This document shows, piece by piece, positions 11,549-24,474 of a stretch of DNA of 64,000 nt. The stretch spans positions 1-64,000 of the forward strand of contig CAXKVR010000149.1 of NCBI GenBank assembly GCA_964058845.1, written 5' to 3'. Positions within the stretch are counted from its first letter, which is position 1; every line of letters begins with the position of its first letter. The notes below the pieces were generated by a model. The model saw only the letters and a program-made list of their open reading frames with translations. It had not been told where the DNA came from and did no database searches. The DNA is from Carex sylvatica (Eukaryota > Streptophyta > Magnoliopsida > Poales > Cyperaceae). Position numbers and translations under genes: made by a program.

Positions 11549-14030
11549 CGCACGCTTTCAGATTTCGATTTGACAAGGGAGAGAGATGGTGGGGGGAAGC
11601 GGAGCGGGCAGCCGTCAGCCGGGCACAAAGGAAAGAAGTTTTCCCAGTACTCACGAGTACGAGACTACGAGTCTACGAGTGCGTATCTTCTTTTTTCTTT
11701 TTTTTTGGGGGTGAAAGCCCTTAGGCCAACGAGGGAATGCAATCCGTCGAGTTTTTACGTGCGGAGTTTTTAATATGGTCTATTTGTTTTGATTAAATTA
11801 GACGGAGCAGATCAGATTTTAAAAGAATAGTTTCTCTGTTTTGATCTGTCCAATCGAAAATAAACGAATCAGATAAAAATAACTGCACAGCTCCACACGA
11901 AAAAACTCCGCAGAGGATAATCTCCCAGCCAACAATGTGTATCTACTGTTTCTTTACGAATCAGATCGTCGTAGGATCTTAAATCAGAGATTAATCCGTG
12001 CCTCTATTTTTATTATTTTTTATGAATAAAAAATTCTCCTCTTCCCACTAGGGCTGCACAAAAAATTAGTAATTTGTGCTTCGATTTGAGTTTGATTCAG
12101 AAAAAAAAATTGTAATTAATTCGATTCAAAATTAGTCCATTCTGAAACAAATCAAACTAGTTCGGTTCGAATCTTATTCAAACTCAAACTCAAAAGTGGA
12201 TATAGTTCGTTCGAAATTAGTTTCTGAACAATTTAGATTTAAATCTCAAATAATGCAATTAATGGCTTCAACCATCAATTTTTAATAATGCAAGAACCAA
12301 ACTTTTATCATAGCTCAAATTGTTAATATAATAGTAACTTATAATAGAAAAATATTTCAACAATGTAACAAATTAACAATGAAAATAAGTTTCATTTGAC
12401 TAGGTCCATACCGTGATTTTAATCAATCCAGCAGTATAAAAGGTAAGAGAAATTTGGACTGATTCATAATTCATCAGTGTGAATTCGTGAAAGGTAAAAG
12501 AAAACCACGTGAATTTTGTTCCGCGTGAAGAAAACTAATGCATAAACTACTAGTGGCTGCTAAATAAATCTGTAGTTCGTGATTCGATTGACTTCAATTC
12601 AATTCAATTCCAAAAGAATCGCAATTAATTCGTTCGATTGAAGTTCATTCTAAAATAAATCAAATCAGTTCAGTTCAAATTTTATTCAAACTCAAATTCA
12701 AACTGAATAAATTTGATTTGATTCAATTCGTTTGCATACCTACTCCCGAGTCCCCACCATTTTATTTTTCTAATTTTCTCCGAATTTTCACTTCGAGATA
12801 TTCTACGGCCAAGTTAGCATTGAGGAGAATGTGGCGAGTAAATGAAAGAGAGGGAAATAACAATTCGTTTCGGACCTATTCGACAACTATTGGAATAGAG
12901 AAATAACGAGGAAAAGTGGAATTTGAAATATGCTACAATTCTCACTATTCCGGTCATGTGGATTAATGGTAGAAGAGTAGAGTAGTGAAAGAGCCCGGGT
13001 AAACGAACTAAATCTATTTCTTGAAAAACAAATTTTAATTTTTCTATTCCACATTTTCCATGAAATAGAGAATTGGCTTCTAGAGAAATAGACGAAGGAC
13101 TAAAATGTAAAAAATAGGAATTTGATTGCAAAATTTCAAACTCAATTCCACTCACTTATTCTCTTGTTCGGCATAAATATAACATTTTTTCTATTTTATT
13201 CCTCTATTCCACTCTTGTGCCGAACGGGCCTGATGGAAATATAACTCAATTCGTATTTTATGATTGTTGCCAGAAAATATCCGCCTCCCCTGATAAGAAG
13301 TATAGGATTTTTTTTTTAAATAGAACCGAACTTAATTATTTTAATGGAACAAGCAAATTGAACTTGTTTTTTTTTTATGAAAAAACAACACCGATCCTGT
13401 GGAGACAATTTATTATACTTATTTCGAATGTAGTGAATTAATTTTTTTTTAACTCTCTGTTTTTCATAAAAACATAATTCAGCATACTTGTTCACTTGAA
13501 ATATTTAAATTTGATTCTATTTAAAAAAAAATCGAAGTATAGAGACCAAGTGCTTCCGTGGAGCCCGCATGGACACTATGGTTCAATCAATGCCCGACAC
13601 GAAAGCACAAGCAGCGCACTTTCTTCTCTTGAACTTCTGCGAACAATTTCATGAAGATTTAAGTATTGAAGCTGTGAATTTGGTAATAATGTAGTAGACA
13701 CACAAACAAGTAGCTCAGTGGGCACACCATGCGCGTGGAATCAACCGAAAAAAGTTGCTAACTTACCTATAAGGCCCTGTGAATAATATTTATTGTGAGA
13801 AATTTATGTGTATTAATATTACAATATTTTAAACGTGCATAAAATTTGTTTTGTACGTATCAGTATGGGATATTTTTTTTTCCCAGTATGCTCATCTCTT
13901 CTTTGTGGACAAAATGAGTCCAGTATTTCATATGTACTCGAATGTGTTTTACAATCATTTTAGTTGACATATGTTTTGTTATGACGAATTGGTCCAAAAA
14001 ATATATAGTATTTTGTTTAAATTAAATACG
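11549..14030. other. Promoter side of minus-strand gene, then AT-rich intergenic
   Basis: The first ~300 bp should contain the promoter and 5'UTR of the unknown-function gene. Beyond that I see AT-rich sequence with GAATTC/ttcgat-rich phrases and a possible Tourist-like end near 13205-13235 (tgccgaacgggcctga). No supported gene. Confidence 0.35.
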
Positions 14031-14033
14031 CAA

Positions 14034-15208
14034 GGAGTAGGGTTAAAATGCCCCATCTTTTTATGCCCTAATGATGCCCACATCTTTATCTGCATTTTTA
14101 AAGTCCTAACAATCGATTCGAGCCGCTCAACATAATCTCCATAATAAAATGTATTTCAAGTCCAGACTTTATTTTTTTTTAGAATTTGTTTACATTTTTG
14201 TAGGGGAGGTTCAAATACCTTGTGCTTTTCATGTCTCATTGTGGCTCATATTATGTATCTTTGTTTTTAAAGTTCAAACAGTCGATTCGAACCACTCAAT
14301 ACGATATCCATATTAAAATTACTTGGAGATCAAATATATATTTTTTTAATTTTTTATTATTTTTTAGATAGGTACAAAATCAGTGTTTTATCAAAAAACA
14401 ATGATTTTATACCTATCTTAATACATATTAAAAATGTTCCCAAAAAAATAAAATTTGGTCTTCAAGCATATTTAATATTTACTATAGATATTATGTTGAG
14501 CGGTTCTGATTCACGAACAGATTCAGAATTCCAGTCAGGGGTAGGCACAAAATACTAATAAGGGGTATAAATTTGTTTTCTCTTGACGAATTTGAGCATA
14601 AAAGCAGATAACTAAAAAACTCACAATGTGACCAGATATATCATGACACGGCATGGTTTAGTCACAACACAACACGGTTCCATCATGGCATGACATGGCA
14701 CGTGTGCCGGTCATGTGTTGTGAATTGCGTGTCTCGTGCCATGACCATTCATGCGAAGTGATCATCTTTCAAAAATTTGACACAACACAGCACGTCACGG
14801 AAAAGATTTGATCACGACATAGCACACGACACGGCAAGTGACTACCCCTGATCCACTATGGATCCGTCACTGTTCGGATCAATAGTTTGAACTTCAAAAA
14901 CGAAGAAATAGAATGTGAGACATAATAAAGTATGAAAGGTATGAGGCATTCGAACCGTCATTTTTTTAGATATTACAAAATTACAGATGGTCCAAATCTT
15001 CTATTCTGTACTTATCTAAAAGATAGTAAAAAAATTTTAAAAAAATATAAATTTTGATCTCTAAATATATTTTAATATAGAGATCTAAAAAAAAGCTATT
15101 GTGTTAAACGATTCGAAGTAATTATTTAAATTTTGAAAATAAAAATAAAGACTATATTGAGACATAATTAGATATAAATTAAAAGATGAAGCATGTTAAC
15201 CTTACACA
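14034..15208. mobile_element. Diverged long-hairpin element
   Basis: The left end GGGTTAAAATGCCCCATCTT matches the complement of the right end (aagatgaagcatgttaacctt) through the first ~50 bp with several differences, and inner phrases such as tcgattcga..cgctcaa recur in inverted order. The middle (14640-14860) is a separate GC-richer block repeating cacgacacgg/tcatggcacg. No coding sequence. The arms are old; exact ends and target duplication are uncertain. Confidence 0.4.
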
Positions 15209-18200
15209 CAAGATTTTGGTATTTCTAGCACTGTAACATTCAATCATTTGATATGGAAATAAAAAATAAAAAAAATCGACGTTGATTAATTGCACCATAA
15301 TGTTGATAATGACATGAGACACGTAATGTAGTCGTCCATATTTTTCTAGAGATTATAACATAACAAATGTTAGTATATGTGTTTGATAGGAAACTACTTG
15401 TCCGCATCATTCTATCTTCATAAATTTTTAACGTGAATTGGAAAACTATAAAAAATTTAATTCGTTGGATAGTAACAAAGTTTATCCATTCAAAACATAT
15501 TTTTCTTCGAGAACTGAAAAATCTAAAGTTCTTAAAAATCGGATAATCTAGAAAAAAAAAAATAGTCACCGAGCTTTTCATTTGTATTGACTATAGATCT
15601 TGAACTAAAAGTAAACTATTTTTCCGAATATTTGATATAAATAACACAATATAGAAAGTTAATTCATTGCTGTTTTTATGCCTTTTCAAAATTAAAAGAA
15701 AAGATGATTATAATATTTCTCATTTTTTAGGCACTAGTTTCCAGTGTATGCTTTATTTTTTATTTTTTTTACTAATGCTAAATTTCTAATGGTTGACTGA
15801 TTAATTTAGAAAACAATTAATTTATTTTAATTGTGCACAAAAATTGGTAGAATCAACTAATTATCTTTTAAAAAAAAATGCTTTAAACTGATTTGAAGTT
15901 TTCATACAAAAAAATGTACATGTTATTTGTTGCTATTTTATATTAACCTATCTCTTTCGAAAGCAATTAATACATTTTTGTTCTAAAAAAATGTTGTTAT
16001 TATTTAAGATAGCTTGTAGAATTTGAAATTATTGGTACAGAATATTCGGGCCAGCCATGAGCCATGAGCAATTAATCCTTTTCTAGTCATTACTTGACAA
16101 TTTTGATAATAAATTTAAAGATTTATATGAATTATAAAAAAAGTAACTTCATAATTTTTGTTGTTGAATACATAGATATATAGCTTAACAATTTAATTTC
16201 ATATAGTTTATATTTTTGCATTAAAGACTGTTAATTTCATGTTATTACAATGTACGGTGGAATATACATCAAATCTTATCATAATTGAAGATGTGTTATA
16301 TGGATAATATAAATCATGACTATATGTTGAATTTTAAATTTTTTAAGATTGTTAATATTGTTAAAATATATATTTTTTTTTTAAAGATTAGTGATTTTGA
16401 ATGTCAACTAACAATTTTATTAATAAAACAAATATTTTGAACGCATTAAATGATTCTCATTTCTAGATCTATTAATTTATTCTCTTTAATTCTTCTAAAT
16501 CATTCTATTATTTTATTCCTACATATCTACATTCTTATTATCACCATTTTGATAATTGACCTATTATCTTATTCTCTATCTTTCTTCACGACCAAATCTG
16601 TTCTCGTCTAACATCCGTTGCACTCCAATCGAGATAAAAGTAGAGACTCCATGCTCACATCGGCTTCCTCTCCATCCGAAGAGATAGAGATGAGAGGAGG
16701 GAGGGGAGGTAGCTCAAGAGTTTCATTGTTGTCTTTCAAATCGTCTATTCGGAAAGAACGAAAGTCCCACTAATATAAATAATTTGTTAAGCCATTCTTT
16801 GTCTAAATTGTCTACGGAAAAAAGGTTTCAGATTTAGAAAAATAAATGTTAATTCGGACTTTTTGATTTGATATCTGAGGCATATATGCAATCAATTTTG
16901 GTATGTCTACCTATCGCCTTCATTTAAAGCTATTAATTATTATGATCCTTGACTTCCAAATGGAAATCTCTGTAGCAGATCTTTAATTTGAGGATTTAAA
17001 AAACTTTAAAAATCGTGCTCATCTTGAGACAGTGTATCCATGTTGCAATTACTATTATTTTAATTATGTCCAGCTAATCCTTCAAGTTGCTGTAACACAT
17101 ACCAATTAATAATTCGGATTACTGCGAATTCCTAGAGAAGATAAACTGCAATTCACGTAAAATATCCAAACACGATGGAAAAAAAAAGTTGTTGTTTTAT
17201 GTTTTCCGAGAGAAGTGCTGCAATCAAAATCTCTCTGAGATTGCGCGTATCTGGTGCAACAATAAATTTACAAATTATTCGTTCGGATTTTGCTACTCAT
17301 TTATCCAAGTAAAGATTGCTGGCCGCACTCCAAGTTTACTAATTTATTTTTTTATTTGAAGATCATTCCAAGGATTTTTAACTCAGTACTGATAAAATGT
17401 CTCCGTATTTGACAAAAAGAAAAATTAAGCTGTTGAAAAATAATCGCTCAGGACTTCTTTGGTTATAAATAACTGATAGCTAGAGTTCTATCATGTGTGT
17501 GGATTTTGTCATTTTTAGTAATATTTACACTTTCTAAATATTTTATCAAAAAATCACACATATGAAATGAGTATGACACAGTTTTATTAACGAACGATTC
17601 ACAAAATTTCGTCCAATGAACGGTACGACAATTTGTCGTTTGACGATAGTATCTCAACTGTCAGTCAAACATATTCTATTTATTTATTTTACAACCCTTT
17701 TTTAAACAAAGCTCATACATTTTCAGAACAATAACACAATTTCCTCGGCAAATTGAAAAACAAAATTGACCTGAACTTTGATCGGACGGTTCGGATTTAA
17801 AGTCAAAATTTGAATTAGATCCGGACTTCCGGGTTCCGTTAAGTGCCGTGAGATCTGATCGTCACTTGTCAGTGATTTATAACATGGTATTAACACACGA
17901 AACAGAGCATTAAGATTCCTTCCCCGCTAGGGGAGAGGAACCTAGATGTGATTTCCGTACCAAGTAATAGACAGCTCTATGCTTTTCTCAGAAGTGAAGA
18001 AAAATATTAAACACCCCCAATTTGCACTCAGTTATGTACTGGCATGTTACTATGTACTGTAGTATGTACAAAGGAGCATTTTTAACAAGCAAATTATAAC
18101 TTGTTCTATATTGACACATACTAAATAAATTATTCACTTATTTACAAATAACATTATATAGTTCAATATAACTTGTCATGTTCAAAATTTAAGTAAATGT

Positions 18201-18990
18201 TTGATTGTAAAGAACCTAAATATTAAAATGAAATTCAAATTCTCAAACTATATCGACAAATACTATCAATTAACAAAGATAACTTAATTACTAATTAGAT
18301 AGCAATCAAGCAAAAAAAATGTAAACTAATTATTAAGACTTTTCATATCATAACACATTTCTTTAAGCAAGTAGCTGGTTCGGATGGGGTGGAAGTCTAT
18401 TTTTTTTAAAACAAGTAGTTCTTTATATTTTTACTAGAATTTCTATCGTGTCTAAATTTGAATTATTATTTACAGATTCGCTTGATGATGCTTGTTGTTG
18501 TCAAAACATTCAGGACGGACAAAAGCAAAGAGGAGCCAATCCTCTCTTATGAATTAAAAAATATATATTGTCATTAAAGTTTATGATATTTGTAATTGTA
18601 AATATTCTTTGGTTCCTCTTATTAAAATCAAATTAAACTATGATTACTTATTATGTCCTTCAATTCTAAATTTCTGACTTCATTCCTAACATTAATTATG
18701 AATATATCTTTTACGTGTTTTCGAGTAGACTTAATAACAATGCCTACGGGCTTTGAATGACCAAAAAAGAAGAAGTAAACTTAATAACAAGATTAAAAAA
18801 ATATATATATATGCTTTTGTGGTGTGGAAAAGGTGGGCACAAGGTGGGTGATCATAAGAGATTCCAACAATGAAATTAATGAAAAGAGAAAAAGGACGAG
18901 ATGAACCCCACGAACCAAATTGTCGCGCATTTTACGAGCAAGTTGGCCATATCCCATATGATATGGTGCATTGTATCCCTCCAAATCCCT
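15209..18990. other. AT-rich intergenic, nothing recognised
   Basis: Noncoding by inspection. Open frames are short, AT-driven and without protein-like composition. A purine-rich gagatagagatgagaggagg patch near 16678-16710 and A/T runs are the only visible features. Confidence 0.4.
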
Positions 18991-19814
18991 CGAGATATGA
19001 AGCTGTTTGAAAATTCAATGCTTCTCTTCTCATACAGATAGGCTGATAGATAGCAGCATATCTTGGAGAGAGAGAGAGAGAGAGAGTAAAGCCGAAAGAG
19101 CAAAGGAGAATTTAGCTACCAAATCTTCTGTGTATAATATCACATACCTAATCCTTATTATCAGAATTTATGTAGACATTTTAGCTCCATATTTCTTGCA
19201 CGAGCAAAGGTACTTTTTAGGCCTCTCTCTGTTTCTTTGTGTGTTGTATTTTGTTTGATTTGTTTTAAATGAATTGAATTCCTTAATTCTCTGTATTATA
19301 TCTTCGATATACTTGCTATCTAATTTGAGAGGTTTCTCTCGATGTACCAAAAATAAGTTTGGCCCTTCTCTGCAATAAATAAAAGATTATTTGCTTCCAC
19401 AATAAACAAATAAAGTTGCATTTGCTTGAATTAACTATTTTTTTTTCCATTTTCTTTGTGTTGACATTCATATATCATCGTTCACTGATATTAAAACCAA
19501 ATATCACAAAAAAAAAAAAAAAATTGGAGCAAAAGAACAGCAAAACCAATCAGCAGAACAAGTCAATTCTAACTAATTTTAATTTTTTTTATGCAGGTTA
19601 AGCATTGGTCTGTCAAATTTTACTAGAGCTATCAAGATTCTACAGTTTTATATACTGAGAAAATATCAGATACTGCAATTTTATATTAAAAAAAAGAGTC
19701 TAGAGTCAGCAATGCTTGACCCGGGGAGGAATTTCTCAAAACATCGCACATATGCACATCATGTCAAATTAATGGAAGCAAGAAATTACAGTTCTAGAAA
19801 GGAAAATCAGGATT

Positions 19815-20090
19815 CGGGCTACTTCAGTACTGGGTCATTTCTGGTACTGGTACTAGTGACGGTGTCACTGATCATACTTCCACTACTGTTACCGCCACTA
19901 CCACCCCCTCCATCCCTGTTACTACTGGTGCCTCTTGGTATACTTCTTCTCTTAGTTGTAGTAGCTGTCAGAACTTCTGATATCAGAAAAGTTACATCAT
20001 CGTACTTGTAAATAGTTGTTTCTAAAGAGTGGCCAATCAAAATAGTGTTGTTCACTTCAATTTCGATGAGAAATCTGGAATTACATTAAT
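19815..20090 (-). pseudogene. Possible orphan exon or gene fragment
   Basis: The minus strand reads NNTILIGHSLETTIYKYDDV followed by TFLISEVLTATTTKRRS and a Gly/Ser-rich tail, then stops. The amino-acid mix is more protein-like than the neighbouring AT-driven frames, and a plausible acceptor (TTCCAG) lies just upstream near 20083. No further exons could be joined. I do not recognise the family; it may be a decayed gene fragment carried by a transposon. Confidence 0.3.
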
Positions 20091-20099
20091 GAAAAGAGT

Positions 20100-22560
20100 T
20101 CAAGTCTTCTTTTTGTGTCGGCATTGTCTTTTTGTGTGGTTTTGTAGAGAATATATAGCTGCCTTTTTCTTTGCCCCCTAAATGTATTTCATTATTTGCA
20201 CTATTCTGTGCTCCACAAGTGGTGATTTCACATCTTTTAGTTGGTAACTCTATTATAGAATGTCTGTTGCATGGAGCTCGATGAATGATCTTTCTGCCTA
20301 ATAAAAGGAAGCATATGACTTCATTAAACTTCCTGGTTCTGGTCTTTGTTTATTTTGATAGGGCTCGATAATTGTTGCACAAGAAAACGATTCTTAGATT
20401 TCGATCACAATGATGTTGTGCGAAGCGTGTCAATATTTAGACTAGTATTGTACTCGTGTGTTGCAACGGAGCATAATATAAGATTGAACATTAAGATTGC
20501 ATACAGAGAGAAATAATAAATAACAATAAGCTTTATTTTCAATTTAACATAGTTTATAGGAGCCCGACCTGAAAATTACCAGTGTCGGTATAGAGATAAA
20601 ACAAACCCATGACAGTTGTAATTACATAACAGTCTCCTTAGAATCATGAACACTCATTCTTCTAAAAATATCAAAACCATGATAATATTTTAATTACATA
20701 GCATACCAATAAAAAGGAATACTAAAGAATTTAGATGTCACAAGGAAACTATGAGTAAATTGTACCTTGATGCTTAGAGTCTTTCAGTTGGTTTATAAAT
20801 CAGTTTTAGTAAGTTGTCTAGTTTCTAAAATTTGCCTATATATATGCATATCAAATGTTGGCAACAATATCATAAAAGATAGTGAAGAAATATTTAGATG
20901 TATTTCTTGTGCCAAAAAATATAAGAATGAAGAAAATAAATTTAAATAAAAGATATGTTACCTCAGCATCAATAAAGAATAGCTTTATTCTTTTTCTTTA
21001 CAGATAATGTTGAACATTAAACTTTTGCTCAACTTGTGTACACAAATTCCATTTGCAGTATCCATAGGGATGAAGAATAGAAAATGGAGAAGACAGTTGG
21101 AAGATTCCAGTAGATAAGATCTACTCCGACATCAAATTATGCAAATTTGAAGAAAAAAACAGTTTTCGACATTGTCGCTTTCAACTGGATAAATTACCCA
21201 GTAAAAGCAAAGCACACTAATTACATGTTATCTTAGTAGCGTGTCTTTTAATTCAAAACTTAACCTTTTTTATAATAAAAAAAAGGAATATCATCATTCT
21301 TGCAATAAAATAGAATAGAAATAGAAATCACATTTTTTAATCCTTGCACACTAATTTATATGGTTCATCAATTAATATATTACAATAAAATAAAATCCAA
21401 ATCACACTTTTTAATTGGCTGAGAGCACCAATATTTTTTAAGAGTGCATACCTCCCCAATTGACTATTTTTCCTTCAACCGAATACCATCACTCATCAGC
21501 CACAATTAAACTCAAAAGCATAAAATGTAGAGGCATAACCAAGTAAATGTGCTCTCCAAACCAACAATTTTATATCTCTCAACAAAAAACTCTGAAAATA
21601 GAAATAATCAAGCAAACCTACAACCCATCCCTGCACCCTTCCAACAAACACAATTTTTTCTAGGGATACCTCAAAATAATCACCCATATTCAAATGCCTC
21701 ATGTCAAGAGATTAAGTCAGAGTCGCAAACCCACCTAAATTAATTCAAACCCGAATCAGCCAAGCAAATTGAAGCTGGCGAAAAGGCTCTGCCAAGGAGG
21801 GGGTTGATTTATATAGAAACAAAATTGGGAAATATATTCTATATTTTTTCATTTTGCCGTGGGGATATGTATAGAAACAAAGAAAACATAGAAATATATT
21901 GCTAAAAGAAGAAATAAGGAAACATATTTTACGGAGAAATAGAAATATAATACTGCCAAGTAGGAAAAATAAGAAAACATATTTGAGGAGAGAAATATAT
22001 GGATGTTGAGTCTACTCAAATTTAATTGTAACATATTTGTGTAGTAATATATGTGGCGAGTATATTTTTAACTAAATTTAATCTTCTACATGTAAAACAT
22101 ATGTATTTAATCAAAAGAAGACATATTATTTGATCGAATGACTGATATTAAATCTAAAATTTTATTTTTCAATCGTGACCGTTGGTGGATAAGGACATCT
22201 ACGTGCTTAATATAAGAATATAGATAAGTGTGAATTTTATTCAGCTATTTTTAACAAAGTTCACACTTATTTGGATATTTTATCCAGAGTACACTTGCAT
22301 GGCACAGCCTCATTGGCAAAATATGAGCAATTTTTTCCTCGACAAGATTAATCATTTCTTTATTTTGATATGCTAGGAAGCAATTGTAATAAAAAAAGGC
22401 AATTTGTTCGAAGACCAACAGAGTTAAAAGAAAGTACTTAAATTAATTCCATCAGACATTAAAACTGTAGCTCAAATTGGGGGTGAACGGATAAAATACT
22501 TCTGTAGCATCCCATCACCTTGAAGGAAGATATGCTAGTTGATGTAAAATTGTAAATTAA
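20100..22560. other. AT-rich intergenic
   Basis: No gene supported. The phrase gtactcgtgtgttgcaacgg near 20450 and the phrase accgttggtggataaggaca near 22170 resemble flanks of common plant transposons, but no complete element could be bounded. Confidence 0.3.
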
Positions 22561-22584
22561 CCACAAACTTAAAACTAACTAGTT

Positions 22585-22736
22585 TCAAGAATTAGCCTTT
22601 GGTCTAGTGACAAAGACACATGGTCTCTATGTGAGAGATAATGAGTTCGAAATTCGAATGGAAGAAATCATTTGTTATAATAATAAGAGTATTAAATAAT
22701 TGAGTGACTTGACCTCCAACCTTTACTAAAAAAACA
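22585..22736 (+). mobile_element. tRNA-derived SINE
   Basis: A ~150 bp insertion with an internal pol III promoter: an A-box-like TGGTCTAGTGAC near 22602 and a B-box-like GAGTTCGAAATTC near 22643, followed by an A-rich tail (ctaaaaaaacaaaa). It is flanked by a long direct repeat AAAACTAACTAGTT (22571-22584 and 22737-22750). This combination is diagnostic of SINE retroposition by a LINE partner. Confidence 0.85.
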
Positions 22737-23094
22737 AAAACTAACTAGTTCCTACACTATTTGTAATTCAAGAATCCTGAACTCGAAAATTTCATGCAGT
22801 GGAAATACCAGCTTTTCTTGCAAATTGAGTATAACAGACTGTTGCTGGTGAATCCCCTATTCTTAGGCCCCTCTTTGATCAATCCTCACACTTAGATCGA
22901 CCAGAGACTAAAACAAGGCATTATATAAAGATTTTAAATAAAGATTTGGCGCGAAACAGCTACGTTGTGTATTCCAGACCTCAGTGCGTTATGAAATGCT
23001 AACCAAGCTTCGCTCACGCCAATTTTAATGGATATTCCAATAACCACAGTATATTGATCCAAATACTCTTTATATTGAAGTTAATACGTTAAAA

Positions 23095-23375
23095 AAAGTA
23101 TTAGCCACATTAATTGTGTTTATACAAAAAATACCAACAAAAGCTATTGCCGCATTTTTTTGCTGATCTATTAGCAAAAAATGCGCTTTTGAGTGGCATT
23201 ATTTTTAAATCCTTAAATTTTATTCCCCATTTTATAAATAATTTGTATTGGACAGATGTATTAGATGCAAATTGTAATAACTTGTTTAATTATGTTTAAT
23301 AAAATAGGAGGTATACTCCTCTGATGGCTATGCCGAAGAAGGAGTGTGCTTTATTCCTTGTTTGATCAAAAAAAA
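23095..23375 (+). mobile_element. 5'-truncated LINE tail (RNase H end)
   Basis: The plus frame has FADLLAKNALLSG and ends NNLYWTDVLDANCNNLFNYV with a stop at 23297-23299. This is the arrangement of the C-terminal RNase H-like domain of plant L1-type LINEs (..AD.LAK.. then a short tail). The 3'UTR runs to an A-rich end near 23370. The remainder of the LINE is absent, as is usual for 5'-truncated copies. Confidence 0.55.
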
Positions 23376-24474
23376 GTTAAAATGAGTCAGTATTGTTGTA
23401 AGCTTTCTATAAATAAATATCAAAATAAAGTGAAAAATGTTTATATAAATTGTTAACGGAGATACCTTTTTGGCGTTGTTGATTTAATTGCATAAAATCT
23501 TTTGATGAAGATAAATGAGTTGAGTACGTTGACAGAAGGGACCCACTTTTGTGCATGCCCAGTCTAGGTGCTGAGCAGGCCAGGGCGACCGTCCCGAACC
23601 TTAATATTCAAGGGGCCCAAAAAAAAAATGTTTGTATATATAAAAAAAAAAAAAAAATTGTATATATTAAAAATAAATAAAATATTGGAAAATAAAAGAT
23701 TAAGGCCTCCAGCCCTCCACACCAGCAGGTTCCATTTAGAGTAAGAAAAACAAATACATGTGGAAACCACAAACAGAACTAGTCCACCAACAAATAACAA
23801 AATTTTAGACACGATATTGAAAATTTTAGACACGATATAGAAAATAACAAACGCTTTTAAACGAAACAAGCACCCAACACTCCGGATTTTCAAAAATAAG
23901 ATAGTGCTACGGTGGAGGGTAGAAAGAACACATTGGGTGCACTGCTTCCGTGCTTGTTTCATTTTATATTGGGTGGAACTCTCCATAGTAGCAATGCTAC
24001 AGTGGAGCCTATTTTCGAAAATTCAACACATTGGATGCTTGTTTTGTTTATTTCTACTCTTTTTAAAAACAATATACATCTCCAATAAAATTCAAAAAGA
24101 CACAACAAATTGGGGTAAAAAAAATAAAGTTACCCTTTTGTATAAGAATTTTTGGGCCATTTGTATGTTTTTATCCATTTTTACAAATTTCACCTATTTT
24201 CTGAGCAAATTATTTAAATCCCTGGCCGAACAATGTATTTCTGAAAACTCGCGTTCTTCTTGATCAAGATTTTAAATCCACAGCTAAGATGGATAGGTTA
24301 CAACAGAAGCAAACCCTCCGTCAAAAATTTATACTTCCCCACCCCTCTCAAGAAAATGCCTCTCAGATTTGACCTCCCAAATCATCTTTAACCCTTCCAA
24401 ACAAACATATTTTCATGTTTACTTGCACAGTCGTTCTCATTATAGCAATAAGCTATGTTGACATGTCTTGATGC

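Noticed and set aside
11471..11773. Open frame on the plus strand over the first exon of the minus-strand gene
   Set aside because: It has low-complexity content, no splice partner and overlaps a better supported antisense exon and promoter.
19000..19260. Open frames around a GAGA microsatellite
   Set aside because: They are driven by the (GA)n run near 19064-19086 and AT-rich flanks, with no protein-like features.
20430..22220. Possible Helitron
   Set aside because: Some phrases resemble Helitron-associated repeats, but I could not find a TC start, a CTRR end with hairpin, or Rep/helicase coding sequence.
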